Shown here piece by piece: positions 8,974-18,017 of a DNA stretch of 64,000 nucleotides. This stretch comes from SIG77 sp045589595 (GTDB lineage: Bacteria > Verrucomicrobiota > Lentisphaeria > Victivallales > UBA1829). The notes under the pieces were generated by a model. It worked only from the letters and a program-made list of their open reading frames with translations. It did not search any database and was not told the DNA's origin. The DNA lies in assembly GCA_045589595.1 (NCBI GenBank), contig JAZNPK010000001.1:26861-90860 (forward strand). The letters run 5' to 3'. Both the position numbers and the translations under genes were made by a program. How positions within the stretch are numbered: position 1 is the first letter of the stretch; every line of letters starts with the position of its first letter.

Positions 8974-10013
8974 AAAAGACCGCCCGTTATTATCAGCGTT
9001 TGCAGAAAAACGGCAGATTTGAACCCGATTTCTTTGAGTTTGTCCGCCGTATCGAACAACATTCCGATCAGCGCAATGTGGGAAAAAGTTCCGGTTTCCA
9101 GCAGGAGGCGGTCCGTTTCGGACAGATACCTTATCTGCATTTTCCCGAAAGCAGTATCGGTTCCATTCAGGAAAAGGAACATCTGCTTCTGCTGGTTTAT
9201 TTTATGGGGTTGACCGGAGTAAACGGTCCGCTGCCGCTGGAACACACCAGTTTTATCTACCAGCGGTCCCATAATTATTATGACTATTCGGTCCAGCGGT
9301 TCAATGATATTATCAATCACCGTTTTATCGGACTGTTTTACCGGGCGTGGAAAGCCAATGAACAGTCTGTCGGTCTGGACAAAAAAGACGGCGGTCTGAT
9401 CACAGCCATGATCTCGGCATTGGGCGGCAATCCCTCCGGCAATCCGGCGCTTCCGGAATTTACTGCGGCGGCATGGAGCGGACTGTGTGCCCCGCAATAC
9501 AGGAGCAGAGACGGTCTGCAGGAATTGTTGCGCGGCTTTTTCCGTCTGCCTCTCGAAATACACGAAAAAGAAATCAGTGTCCATGACATTCCGGCGGAAT
9601 ACCGTGCCAGATTGGGCAAAAGCAATACCACACTCGGTCATGACATACAACTGGGTGGAAATTTTTACAGTTGTACGCACAAATTTACCATCAGTACCGG
9701 CGTTGTCACCTATGCGGAAGGCGCAAAGTTCCTGCCCGGAAATCCCGGATTTGAACAGCTTACCGGATTGGTCCGGCATTATCTCGACAAGGTACTGGAT
9801 TACGATCTGTGTATCAATATAGAGACAAATTCTTTACCTGCTCCGGAATTGAACGGCTCGTTGCAGCTGGGACGGAACATCTGGCTGAAAAACAGCAGTG
9901 GTCATTCTGTTACGCAATTGAAAATCGGAGCCTCCCGGCTTGCGGAAAGCAGACATCGCCGTTCCCAGAGCAGAAATGAAAACAGAAAGGATGATGCATT
10001 ATGGGCAAATTGA
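8961..10013 (+). CDS. tssG: T6SS baseplate protein TssG
   Basis: 350 residues from ATG 8961, preceded by GGGAGG at about 8949-8954. TssG/ImpH/VasB features: 'DFFEFVRRIEQ' near the start, 'VRFGQIPYLHFPESSIGSI' at about 52-70, 'LVYFMGLTGVNGPLPLEHT' around 79-97 and 'HRFIGLFYRAWKANEQ' around 120-135. Forms the baseplate wedge with TssF. Overlaps clpV by 13 bases. Confidence 0.95.
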   Translation: MEGIKKTARYYQRLQKNGRFEPDFFEFVRRIEQHSDQRNVGKSSGFQQEAVRFGQIPYLHFPESSIGSIQEKEHLLLLVYFMGLTGVNGPLPLEHTSFIYQRSHNYYDYSVQRFNDIINHRFIGLFYRAWKANEQSVGLDKKDGGLITAMISALGGNPSGNPALPEFTAAAWSGLCAPQYRSRDGLQELLRGFFRLPLEIHEKEISVHDIPAEYRARLGKSNTTLGHDIQLGGNFYSCTHKFTISTGVVTYAEGAKFLPGNPGFEQLTGLVRHYLDKVLDYDLCINIETNSLPAPELNGSLQLGRNIWLKNSSGHSVTQLKIGASRLAESRHRRSQSRNENRKDDALWAN

Positions 10014-12646
10014 AACGCACACAAATGTTCGGCAAACTTGATAAAGCATGTTATCAGGCAATGGAAAGTGCTACGGTCCTGTGCAAAACCAGAGGCAATC
10101 CCTATGTGGAACTTTCCCACTGGATCAATCAGATCATCATGGCGGAAAATACCGACTGGCACGCCGCGATCGAACATTTTGAACTGGATCCGGCAAAACT
10201 TGCAAAAGATCTGGTTTCTGCGATGGACAGACTTCCCAGAGGAGCGAGCAGCATCAGTGACTTTGCCAACAGCATTGAAGTTGCGATCAAAGAAGCATGG
10301 ATGATCACGAGCATGGTCTTCAATGAAAGTGCGATCCGGACCGGACATCTGCTTGTTGCCATCAAAAATCATCCGGAACTTTCGGGCTATCTGCTTGACA
10401 TCAGCCGGGAATTTGCCAAGATCAACGGCGATCTTCTGCAGGAAAACTTTACATCCATCGTTTCCGGTTCATCGGAAAAATCCGCTGCCGTTTCTGCCGG
10501 AGCGCCTGCCGCTACCGGTCAGGCGGGAGCGATGCTCAATCCGGCAGCTGCCGGCGCAAACGACGCACTGGCTCTTTATACAGTTGATATGACGGAAAAT
10601 GCCAGACAGGGCAAAATGGATCCCATTGTGGGACGGGATGCCGAGATCCGCAAGGTCGTGGATATTCTCATGCGGCGCCGTCAGAACAACCCCATCGTCA
10701 CCGGTGAAGCGGGCGTCGGAAAAACCGCTGTGGTGGAAGGATTTGCCCAGAGACTTGCCGCGGGCGATGTGCCGGATTGTCTCAAAGGAACAGTGCTGCG
10801 CTCTCTGGATATCGGTATTCTTCAGGCGGGAGCCAGTATGAAGGGTGAATTTGAAGACCGGCTGAAAAAGGTGGTGGAAGCGGTTCAGAACAGCGAAACG
10901 CCCATTGTACTTTTCATTGATGAGATCCATACTCTTGTGGGTGCAGGCGGTGCCGCCGGACAGAATGATGCGGCGAATCTGCTCAAACCTGCATTGGCGC
11001 GTGGTCAACTCCGTTGTATCGGGGCGACGACCTGGTCGGAATACACCAAATATTTTGAAAAAGATCCGGCTCTGGCACGCCGTTTCCAGAACATCAATGT
11101 GGATGAACCGGATGATGACAAAGCCATTCAGATGCTCCGCGGCACTGCGGGCAAACTGGAAAATCATCACAATGTGATCGTGCTGGACGAAGCTGTTTCG
11201 TCTGCGGTCAAACAGTCCCGCCGTTATATTCCTGCCCGTCAGCTGCCGGACAAAGCGGTGAGTGTGCTGGATACCGCCTGTGCGCGGGTGGCATTGAGTC
11301 AGAACTCCGAACCGGCGGAACTGGAATATATCCGGCGGAAGATTTCTGCGCTGGAACTGGAAAAAGAGATCCTTGACCGTGAAAGTGCATCCGGCAGTGA
11401 TCATGCGGAAAAACTGGAAAAGATCGCGAAAGAATTGGAAAAATACGCTGCGGAACAGGACGCCCTGAACAAGCGTCTGGAAACGGAACGGAGTCTTGCG
11501 GCGGAATATCTGGAACTGCGCAAAAAAGTCTGCGAAACGCCCGAAGACGAAGGTTTGAAAAAAGATGTCCGCGCCAAACTTGCCGAACTGCGTGATGTTC
11601 AGGGAGAAAATCCCATGGTCCTTCCGGTGGTGGACAGTCAGGCGGTGGCGACCATTATTTCCGAGTGGACGGGTATCCCTCTGGGCCGTATGGTCAAAAA
11701 TGAGATCAGCAATATTCTGAATCTGGGCGACGAAATGAACAAGCGTGTGATCGGTCAGAAGCACGGACTTGATACCATTGCCCGGCGCATCACGACCGCC
11801 AGAGCCAATCTTGCTGATCCCAACCGCCCCATTGCGGTGATCATGCTCGCCGGACCCAGCGGTGTGGGTAAAACCGAAACGGCTCTGACTCTTGCGGAAC
11901 AGGTGTATGGCAGTGAAACCAATCTGATCACCATCAATATGAGTGAATTTCAGGAAGCCCATACCGTTTCCACGCTCAAAGGTGCGCCTCCGGGATATGT
12001 GGGATACGGTGAAGGCGGTGTCCTGACGGAAGCGGTCCGCAAAAAACCGTACAGTGTGGTGCTGCTGGATGAGATCGAGAAAGCGCATCCGGATGTTCAT
12101 GAGATCTTCTTCCAGGTCTTTGATAAAGGACAGATGGAAGACGGTTCCGGCAGATTGATCAATTTCCGCAATACAGTGATCATTCTGACCACCAATGTGG
12201 GAGATGATGCGGTGATGCAGCTGTGTCAGGATGAAGACAATCTGCCTGATCCGGAAGTTCTGGCACAAGCGGTGCGTCCGGCGATGCTGAAAGTTTTCCC
12301 TGCGGCGCTTCTGGGGCGTATTTCCATTGTTCCCTACTATCCGCTGGGCAGAAAAGCATTGAACAACATCATTGATCTGAAACTCAACAAAGTGGTCAAA
12401 CGGGTCAGAGAAAATTACAATGCGGCGTTGACTTATACGGACGGAGTACGGCAGGAGATCATCCGCCGCTGCAACAATATGGAATCCGGCGCCCGTCTCA
12501 TCGACGCGGTGGTGAACAATGAACTTCTGCCGGAGATCAGTGCGGAATTTCTGCGGAACACGATGGAAGGCAATGTGTTGAAATCGGCGGTCATTGATAC
12601 TGCGGACGGAAAATTCACATATACATTTGAGAATAAAGAGGTGTAA
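10001..12646 (+). CDS. clpV: T6SS sheath-disassembly ATPase TssH/ClpV
   Basis: 881 residues, AAAGGA before ATG 10001. A Clp/Hsp100 ATPase with an N-terminal Clp-N domain (residues 1-150), an Ala/Gly-rich linker (about 160-190), a first AAA+ domain with Walker A GEAGVGKT near residue 235 and Walker B 'LFIDEIHTL' near 310, a coiled middle domain (about 430-530), and a second AAA+ domain with GPSGVGKT near 618 and 'VLLDEIEKAHPD' near 690. In T6SS, ClpV pulls apart contracted TssB/TssC sheaths for reuse. The operon setting separates it from the general chaperone ClpB. Confidence 0.96.
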   Translation: MGKLKRTQMFGKLDKACYQAMESATVLCKTRGNPYVELSHWINQIIMAENTDWHAAIEHFELDPAKLAKDLVSAMDRLPRGASSISDFANSIEVAIKEAWMITSMVFNESAIRTGHLLVAIKNHPELSGYLLDISREFAKINGDLLQENFTSIVSGSSEKSAAVSAGAPAATGQAGAMLNPAAAGANDALALYTVDMTENARQGKMDPIVGRDAEIRKVVDILMRRRQNNPIVTGEAGVGKTAVVEGFAQRLAAGDVPDCLKGTVLRSLDIGILQAGASMKGEFEDRLKKVVEAVQNSETPIVLFIDEIHTLVGAGGAAGQNDAANLLKPALARGQLRCIGATTWSEYTKYFEKDPALARRFQNINVDEPDDDKAIQMLRGTAGKLENHHNVIVLDEAVSSAVKQSRRYIPARQLPDKAVSVLDTACARVALSQNSEPAELEYIRRKISALELEKEILDRESASGSDHAEKLEKIAKELEKYAAEQDALNKRLETERSLAAEYLELRKKVCETPEDEGLKKDVRAKLAELRDVQGENPMVLPVVDSQAVATIISEWTGIPLGRMVKNEISNILNLGDEMNKRVIGQKHGLDTIARRITTARANLADPNRPIAVIMLAGPSGVGKTETALTLAEQVYGSETNLITINMSEFQEAHTVSTLKGAPPGYVGYGEGGVLTEAVRKKPYSVVLLDEIEKAHPDVHEIFFQVFDKGQMEDGSGRLINFRNTVIILTTNVGDDAVMQLCQDEDNLPDPEVLAQAVRPAMLKVFPAALLGRISIVPYYPLGRKALNNIIDLKLNKVVKRVRENYNAALTYTDGVRQEIIRRCNNMESGARLIDAVVNNELLPEISAEFLRNTMEGNVLKSAVIDTADGKFTYTFENKEV

Positions 12647-12649
12647 CTC

Positions 12650-12940
12650 ATGGCGATGCCTGTTATGACACTTGCCAATGCCACAGCCACGGGCGATGTG
12701 ATCGTCGGACCCGGCGCGGTGACGGTTCTGGTAAAAGGTTTGCCGGTTGCCTGTATGGGCGATGCGGTTGTCGGTGCGGTGTGTACCGGTACCATTTCCG
12801 TTTCAAGCAGTCCCAACAAAATCATGCTGGGGCGTCCGGTGGCAGTGATGACCAGTGTTGTGACCGGAGTCAATCCGGTAACAGGGATACCGGTAACGAC
12901 CGTTTGTGCGGTCACACCGAACATCAATGATATATTTTGA
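12650..12940 (+). CDS. PAAR-domain T6SS spike tip protein
   Basis: 96 residues, starting 3 bases after the clpV stop. It is a bare PAAR domain: repeated short beta-strands with 'TGDVIVGPGAVTVLVKGLPVACMGDAV' and 'GTISVSSSPNKIMLGRPVAV', the pattern of a metal-capped cone that sits on the VgrG trimer. No effector extension. Directly upstream of vgrG with coupled translation, as expected for a matched tip and spike. Confidence 0.9.
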   Translation: MAMPVMTLANATATGDVIVGPGAVTVLVKGLPVACMGDAVVGAVCTGTISVSSSPNKIMLGRPVAVMTSVVTGVNPVTGIPVTTVCAVTPNINDIF

Positions 12941-12954
12941 AAAGAGAAACGATC

Positions 12955-15786
12955 ATGAATAATACGGTATTGGAACTCTATATTACAAATGCGGAAAAGT
13001 TCAACTTTTATCTGCATGAATTGAATCTGACGGAAGGGATCTCCCAACTTTCAGAAGCATGTCTGACGGTTTATTCCAGTACCGCATTTTCCAGAGTGGA
13101 TCTGCAAAAACTCATATCCTCCTTTGCATCGGTAAAGATCACGCAGAAAAATAATTCCAATCAATTTATTTCCCGATTCTTTTCCGGCGTGATCAGTTCT
13201 GTCCGGCACTGCGGTGTGGCACAGCGGACCCAGACAATGACGATCTGTAAATACCAGCTTATTGTCCAGTCACCGCTTGCGAAACTGCAATATGCGTTTC
13301 CCCGCAGATACAGTACGTCCACAAGTGTGGGGGATCTGATCGGGCAGATCCTGAAAGATCATAATATTACCGGCTCGGTCCCGGCTGATGTTGCAGGCAA
13401 AGTCCATCCCTATTTTCAGGGGGGAAGTTCCGACTACGAATTTCTGCTGCGTCTTCTGGCGGAATATGATTTGAATTATATGTTCAAGAGCCTTTCCACC
13501 GACGGTTCGGAACCGGAAATGCATATTTTCAAAACGGCGCCTGTACTTGCGTCTGATGTGATCGTCAACAACCAGACATTGTCCGAACCGCAGACACTGG
13601 ATTTCCATTGTCACAACGCGAAGAAAAATATTTTTGTGATGAACAGCTGGGAAATGAGCAGTTCCATGGGTGTGGACGGGGTTGATATTTACTACGAAGA
13701 TCTGTTCGGGCAGCAATCTTCGACCAGTTCCGGCGAGAAAGGGTCCGCGCGGAAAAAAGTATTCAATTCCATGCCGTTCGGTGCAACGGAAACGGGAGAT
13801 GCGGACCGGATCGTCAAATCCCTTCTTGCCGGGATCGAAAGCCGTAAAACGATTTGGCAGGGAACGACAAATTATCTTACTGCAGTTCCGGGGATGACGC
13901 TGAATGTGGCAGAATTCGACAATACGGAGGAATCCGTCACGGCACTTGTCACGACTGCAAAACTGACCGTGATCGCTCCGTGGCCGAGCGATTTCGGAGC
14001 TTGCCCGGATCCGGACGCAAAACAATATCTGAATGTTCAGATCCGCTGCTGCGCACCGAATGCCAATCAGACGCTGCTTGCTACGGCGGAAAGTGATACC
14101 ACCGCGATCATCAGCGGACTGTTTTTTCATTCCGGCGAAACGAAAAAATTCCGTATGGGCGGCGGTACGCCGGAACTGATCACGGCGACCGTGTGTACGC
14201 GGGAAGGTGCGGTCCTGCCCCAAAACGGCAAAGCCCCGCTCATCCTCAGCGATAGCAAAGATACCTATATGTTTTATGCGGTTACCAAAAACCAGCAGAT
14301 GCTTCCGGTGCATCTGACCATGCCGCTGGGCGGATACAAACAGGGATTCTTCCGGGTGCCGCGTCTCGGCGAAAATGTACTGCTTCAGGGCGATGGGAAC
14401 GATCAGTATTATCTGCACAGTTATCTGCCGAATGTTACGACCATGCCCTTTGCCGATGATCTTGCAAATTCGATCCCCGATGCGGCGGAAATGATCGGGC
14501 TGCGGCATATTTCTGCAACGCCTGAAGGGACCTCTTCCCAGGAATCGCCCGAACCCAAGCCTCATACGAAGGACAGTGCAACGATTCTGGACGAGACAAC
14601 TTCAGACCGGGCGCAGGATACTTTTGCGGTAAATTCCCCCAATACCAGTTCAGAGGTCAGTATTCATCCTGCCGACACCTCCGTGGAAAAACCTGAAGAC
14701 GGAAGTGATCCGGAAAAAGTTGCTGCCTACAACGAGGCACAAACGCTTGTCAATGTGGCATCGCAGGGCAATATCCGCCTGACAGCCAATAATAATTCCT
14801 ATATTCAGGGAAAAAATATCAAACTTTCCACGCCCGGCTGGAAAAAATGTTACGGGAACGGTTATAATGTCGAACAAGGTATGATCGAACTTACAGATTT
14901 CAATGCGCTGACGGTCCGGGCGGCTCACAGCATTACCTTCCAGGTGGGCAATAACAGCATTTCCATTACGCCGAGCGGGATCGCGATCCGCGCGTTGAAA
15001 TGGTCTTCAGCCACCGGTCCCATGGATGCCGCGATCTATATGGACGGGATTTCCGGCATTTCGATGAGCGGGATGAGTTGTTCCATGTGCGGCGTACTGG
15101 AAGCGGAGATCTCGGACGGTATGGGGGCAGGTATTTCCGCAAGCAGCGGCATAACCAATATTTCCGGCGGAGAAATTGAACTTGCCACATCGGAGAAAGG
15201 GACGCTCGCAGCTGCATTCGGCATCCAGTTGGCAAAACTGCTTGCGCAATTCACTTCTTTCTGTGCCGGCAGTGAAAAACTGGATAACAGCATTTACGGT
15301 GTTTCGTCAGCTCTTGACGGTGCGATCGCCATAGGGAAATATGCAGAAGATTTGACCAAGGTGATCAAGATGGACAATGGGGCGCGGACAGCCAGAGATA
15401 TTCTCGTGATCATTGCAGAGACGCTCAAACTTGTTGCGAAGCTGATCGATATGATCTGGCTGTGCATCGATGCCTGGGGGGATCCGGAGTTTCTCGAAGC
15501 ATTTACCTACAAAAATGCTGCGGATGGCACAGCGAAGGTTACAAACAGAGATGCATTCCGTCTGACTGCCATGTGTCTGCAGGTCTCTGCATGGGGAATC
15601 GTTGCAATTGCGCTTCTCATCTCTATGAAGGCGAAGTTCTCCTCAAGTGTCAGTCTTGCCTGCAAAAAAATCACGACCGATGCACAAGCGCAGGAGGTTT
15701 TTACAGTGGAAACCAAGTTTGCCGAAGCCGTTGTGTCCGGGATCAATTCTGTCAAGCAAAAAATCAAAGGACAGAAAAATGGATAA
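12955..15786 (+). CDS. vgrG: T6SS spike protein VgrG with long C-terminal extension
   Basis: 943 residues from ATG 12955 (AAGAGA ribosome site; a TTG further upstream overlaps the PAAR stop and is unlikely). Residues 1-440 are the gp27-like base ('YAFPRRYSTSTSVGDLIGQIL', 'GGSSDYEFLLRLLAEYDLNYMFK'). Residues about 455-495 are the gp5 OB fold ('RVPRLGENVLLQGDGND'). After a Ser/Thr/Pro/Glu-rich linker (about 520-590) comes a beta-rich needle with Gly/Ser/Ile repeats (610-745). The last 190 residues are not part of a minimal VgrG: they are helical, with hydrophobic stretches at about 815-840 and 873-891. This tail may be an effector domain or a docking site; I do not recognise it. VgrG trimers puncture the target membrane. 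Confidence 0.93.
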   Translation: MNNTVLELYITNAEKFNFYLHELNLTEGISQLSEACLTVYSSTAFSRVDLQKLISSFASVKITQKNNSNQFISRFFSGVISSVRHCGVAQRTQTMTICKYQLIVQSPLAKLQYAFPRRYSTSTSVGDLIGQILKDHNITGSVPADVAGKVHPYFQGGSSDYEFLLRLLAEYDLNYMFKSLSTDGSEPEMHIFKTAPVLASDVIVNNQTLSEPQTLDFHCHNAKKNIFVMNSWEMSSSMGVDGVDIYYEDLFGQQSSTSSGEKGSARKKVFNSMPFGATETGDADRIVKSLLAGIESRKTIWQGTTNYLTAVPGMTLNVAEFDNTEESVTALVTTAKLTVIAPWPSDFGACPDPDAKQYLNVQIRCCAPNANQTLLATAESDTTAIISGLFFHSGETKKFRMGGGTPELITATVCTREGAVLPQNGKAPLILSDSKDTYMFYAVTKNQQMLPVHLTMPLGGYKQGFFRVPRLGENVLLQGDGNDQYYLHSYLPNVTTMPFADDLANSIPDAAEMIGLRHISATPEGTSSQESPEPKPHTKDSATILDETTSDRAQDTFAVNSPNTSSEVSIHPADTSVEKPEDGSDPEKVAAYNEAQTLVNVASQGNIRLTANNNSYIQGKNIKLSTPGWKKCYGNGYNVEQGMIELTDFNALTVRAAHSITFQVGNNSISITPSGIAIRALKWSSATGPMDAAIYMDGISGISMSGMSCSMCGVLEAEISDGMGAGISASSGITNISGGEIELATSEKGTLAAAFGIQLAKLLAQFTSFCAGSEKLDNSIYGVSSALDGAIAIGKYAEDLTKVIKMDNGARTARDILVIIAETLKLVAKLIDMIWLCIDAWGDPEFLEAFTYKNAADGTAKVTNRDAFRLTAMCLQVSAWGIVAIALLISMKAKFSSSVSLACKKITTDAQAQEVFTVETKFAEAVVSGINSVKQKIKGQKNG

Positions 15787-15858
15787 GCAGTATTGAACCG
15801 CGTCTATTCAACAGGAAACAGCATCACAGGGTGCAAAAAATAATATTGGCAGGAAACG

Positions 15859-16251
15859 ATGAAAAACAAAGAAGAGATAAAAGCAAAAGTTCTGGAAGCG
15901 GTCACACCGCTTATTACTTCCACGGCAACATCTGTCCTTGTATCTCTTGCATTGGGGGCTGCTAAAAAATTGTCAGTCACCAACACGGAAACATACACAA
16001 TCGCGGGTAAAAACGAAATGCACCCCACCAAGAAAGAGACCAGTCTGGCAGAAAACGATACAGCCGGAACCAAGACCAGCTCCAATATGGCGAATGATGA
16101 GGTCAATATTCAGGAAGGTGCAGTTGAAGCATCAGAAACAGAAGCCACCGCCTCCACAGCAGAAGCCACTGCCTCGGAAGCGGGAGCGACAGCGTCCAGA
16201 GCAAAAGCGGGTGCAAGTGACGTTGAGACCAAAGCGTTGAAAATCATGTAA
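15859..16251 (+). CDS. Small T6SS-operon protein: N-terminal membrane helix and Ala-rich heptads
   Basis: 130 residues, 72 bases after vgrG, with GGCAGGA before ATG 15859. I do not recognise it. Residues 14-35 form a hydrophobic helix ('PLITSTATSVLVSLALGAA'), so it may sit in the inner membrane or insert into a target membrane. Residues 91-125 are a run of seven-residue repeats (SETEATA, STAEATA, SEAGATA, SRAKAGA) rich in Ala, Thr and Glu, which could form a coiled coil or just be low-complexity DNA slippage. Its place directly behind a VgrG with a hydrophobic tail suggests an immunity protein, chaperone or partner of that tail; this is inference from position only. Confidence 0.6.
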   Translation: MKNKEEIKAKVLEAVTPLITSTATSVLVSLALGAAKKLSVTNTETYTIAGKNEMHPTKKETSLAENDTAGTKTSSNMANDEVNIQEGAVEASETEATASTAEATASEAGATASRAKAGASDVETKALKIM

Positions 16252-16269
16252 AAAGGAGTATTTCCTACA

Positions 16270-17445
16270 ATGGCTGATAAACTGGAATGGATGAATAAAC
16301 ACTTTGTTCTGATGCGGTACAAAACCGTACAGGAAGCGGTGGAAAAAGAAAAATACAAACTTCGTCCGGATCTGGCTGAATTTGTTACAGCAGATCCCAT
16401 GGGCGCGGAAGATTTTGTTTATCATCTGCAGGAAAAGGGAAAATTCAAAGAAGCGTGTGATTTCCTTTCCTATATCATGCACCGCCGTGCCGCGATCTGG
16501 TGGGGGTATAATTGTATGCTTTCTCTGGTGGCGGAACTTGAGATCAATCCTGCGGTGGAGCGGGATATTGCAGATATCGGTGCGCCCAAAGAAATGGAAG
16601 TCCCGGAATGGGCAAAGTTTCCGCCCGAACTGGAAGCGGAACTGGCAGCGGCGGACGCAGAGACCAATCAGCATGTAAACAAAATCAAGTCGGGGATCGA
16701 TTCTCTGGTCGGGGAAATGCAGAAAGCCATTCCGCCGGAAGTACAGAATATTTTTGATGAAATGTTCGGCGTGGTGAATGATAAATTCAAAGCGGAACAC
16801 GGTCTGGGGGTCATGGATCTGCTCCAGAAGGTTGCAGCGAGAGCCGGACAGAATGCTGTGGAGATCGATGAAAAATCCCCGATTTTCCTGGAAGTGGAAA
16901 AACTGGAAAAGGAGATCGAAGAAAAACGGAAAGAGACCATTGAACTGATCAAATCCGTACTGCCGCCCAAAATGCCGGAACATCAGAAAAAATTGCGTGA
17001 CAACGCCATGCAGGCGGTTTACCGTTGGGTCGTCGCGCCCGATGAAGGCAACAGTCAGGCGGCACTGGATATCGGAAATGAATGTCCCGATCAGCCCGCA
17101 GGTCTGCTTGCCATGGCGGCATTCTGGAGTTACGGCAATCTCACGCCCGAAGGAAAGCAGGTGATTCAGACGCCTGCGGGACTGGCTGCGAACGGCATCA
17201 ATTCCGCGTTGCTGCAGGCGGCGCTCCATCAGGGCGGGACCCGCAAATACAAGGAACGCTGTGAACATTATCTGGAACTTGGTCTTCAGGTCATCCGCGG
17301 CGAAAATATGTGGGATGAAGCTTTGGCGGAAAAGGTTTCTCCCCACAACACTGCAGCAGAACAGACACCCCCTCCGGCGGCGGAACCGGCTTCGCCCGTT
17401 GAACCGCAGAGCGTTTATAAAAAATGGAATCCCAACCAAAAGTGA
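16270..17445 (+). CDS. Conserved-looking cytoplasmic protein in T6SS operon, unknown function
   Basis: 391 residues with AAGGAG 11 bases before ATG 16270. No signal peptide and no membrane helix. Mainly helical: an N-terminal domain (1-110) with 'MHRRAAIWWGYNCMLSL' near 75-92, a charged coiled-coil middle ('VEKLEKEIEEKRKETIELIKS', about 212-232), a helical C-terminal domain (235-345) with 'AVYRWVVAPDEGNSQAALDIG' and a Pro/Ala-rich tail (360-380). Sits between the spike genes and the membrane-complex genes and uses the same codons as its neighbours, so it is an integral member of the operon. Could be an adaptor or chaperone for cargo loading; I cannot assign a function. Confidence 0.75.
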   Translation: MADKLEWMNKHFVLMRYKTVQEAVEKEKYKLRPDLAEFVTADPMGAEDFVYHLQEKGKFKEACDFLSYIMHRRAAIWWGYNCMLSLVAELEINPAVERDIADIGAPKEMEVPEWAKFPPELEAELAAADAETNQHVNKIKSGIDSLVGEMQKAIPPEVQNIFDEMFGVVNDKFKAEHGLGVMDLLQKVAARAGQNAVEIDEKSPIFLEVEKLEKEIEEKRKETIELIKSVLPPKMPEHQKKLRDNAMQAVYRWVVAPDEGNSQAALDIGNECPDQPAGLLAMAAFWSYGNLTPEGKQVIQTPAGLAANGINSALLQAALHQGGTRKYKERCEHYLELGLQVIRGENMWDEALAEKVSPHNTAAEQTPPPAAEPASPVEPQSVYKKWNPNQK

Positions 17446-17459
17446 AAGGTTTTTGATCT

Positions 17460-18008
17460 ATGAAAAAACATCTTCTGATATTTGCCGCAACTTGTTTAGC
17501 CACAGTGCTTTTCTGCGGATGCGCGGCTCCTGCCTATAATGTGGAGGTATTTTTGTCCGGACAATTCAAAGAGCAGATGAAGATCTATCCTTCACTTGAA
17601 GTGGATATTGTGGGTGTCAATGAAGGCGAGGCGGAACGCTTTGATTCATGCAATGTGAACGATTATTTTGAGATCGGCAACACGTTGCGGGCTTCCACGA
17701 CGCATTGCACCATGTATTTTTCGGAAGCGGACATCCTGCCGAAACTTCTGAAAAAACAGGATCCGGTCTGGAAAAAGTTCGGGCAGAAGGGCGCAGTCAA
17801 GCTTTATCTGCTGGTCAATATGCCGATCGAGCCGGGTGAAGGAACAGCCCGGGACATCCGCAAAGTGGTGATCGCACTGGAACGGCCCGGTCTTTTCGGC
17901 AGTTCCGACCGCTTTTTTGAAATCTCCCCGGCGGGGATCAACCAGTTGCAGGAACGCCCCGGAAATTATCCGGAGCCGGAAAATGTCAACACAGCGAAAG
18001 AGAAATGA
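17460..18008 (+). CDS. tssJ: TssJ-like outer-membrane lipoprotein
   Basis: 182 residues with an N-terminal signal and lipobox LFCGC (Cys at residue 21). The mature part begins with 'NVEVFLSGQFKEQMKIYPSLEVDIVGVN', and contains 'PVWKKFGQKGAVKLYLLVNMPIEPG' in the middle, giving an all-beta look like the transthyretin-type fold of TssJ. TssJ anchors the TssL/TssM membrane complex to the outer membrane by touching the periplasmic end of TssM. Position just before tssK-tssL-tssM supports the role. Sequence similarity to proteobacterial TssJ is weak by eye, so the name rests on position, lipobox, size and fold guess. Confidence 0.72.
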   Translation: MKKHLLIFAATCLATVLFCGCAAPAYNVEVFLSGQFKEQMKIYPSLEVDIVGVNEGEAERFDSCNVNDYFEIGNTLRASTTHCTMYFSEADILPKLLKKQDPVWKKFGQKGAVKLYLLVNMPIEPGEGTARDIRKVVIALERPGLFGSSDRFFEISPAGINQLQERPGNYPEPENVNTAKEK

Positions 18009-18017
18009 GGGTATCTT

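Noticed and set aside
10469..12268. Long open frame of 599 codons on the minus strand, opposite clpV
   Set aside because: Lies fully inside a certain gene; codon bias of clpV leaves the opposite strand open. No ribosome site and no family resemblance. The same holds for 4438-5979 (minus) opposite tssC and 13270-14565 (minus) opposite vgrG.
15462..15965. Cys-rich 167-codon frame overlapping the vgrG end and the next gene
   Set aside because: Looked like a small Cys-rich toxin, but it lies in another frame of two supported genes, has no ribosome site, and the Cys residues come from reading Gly/Met/Leu codons out of frame.
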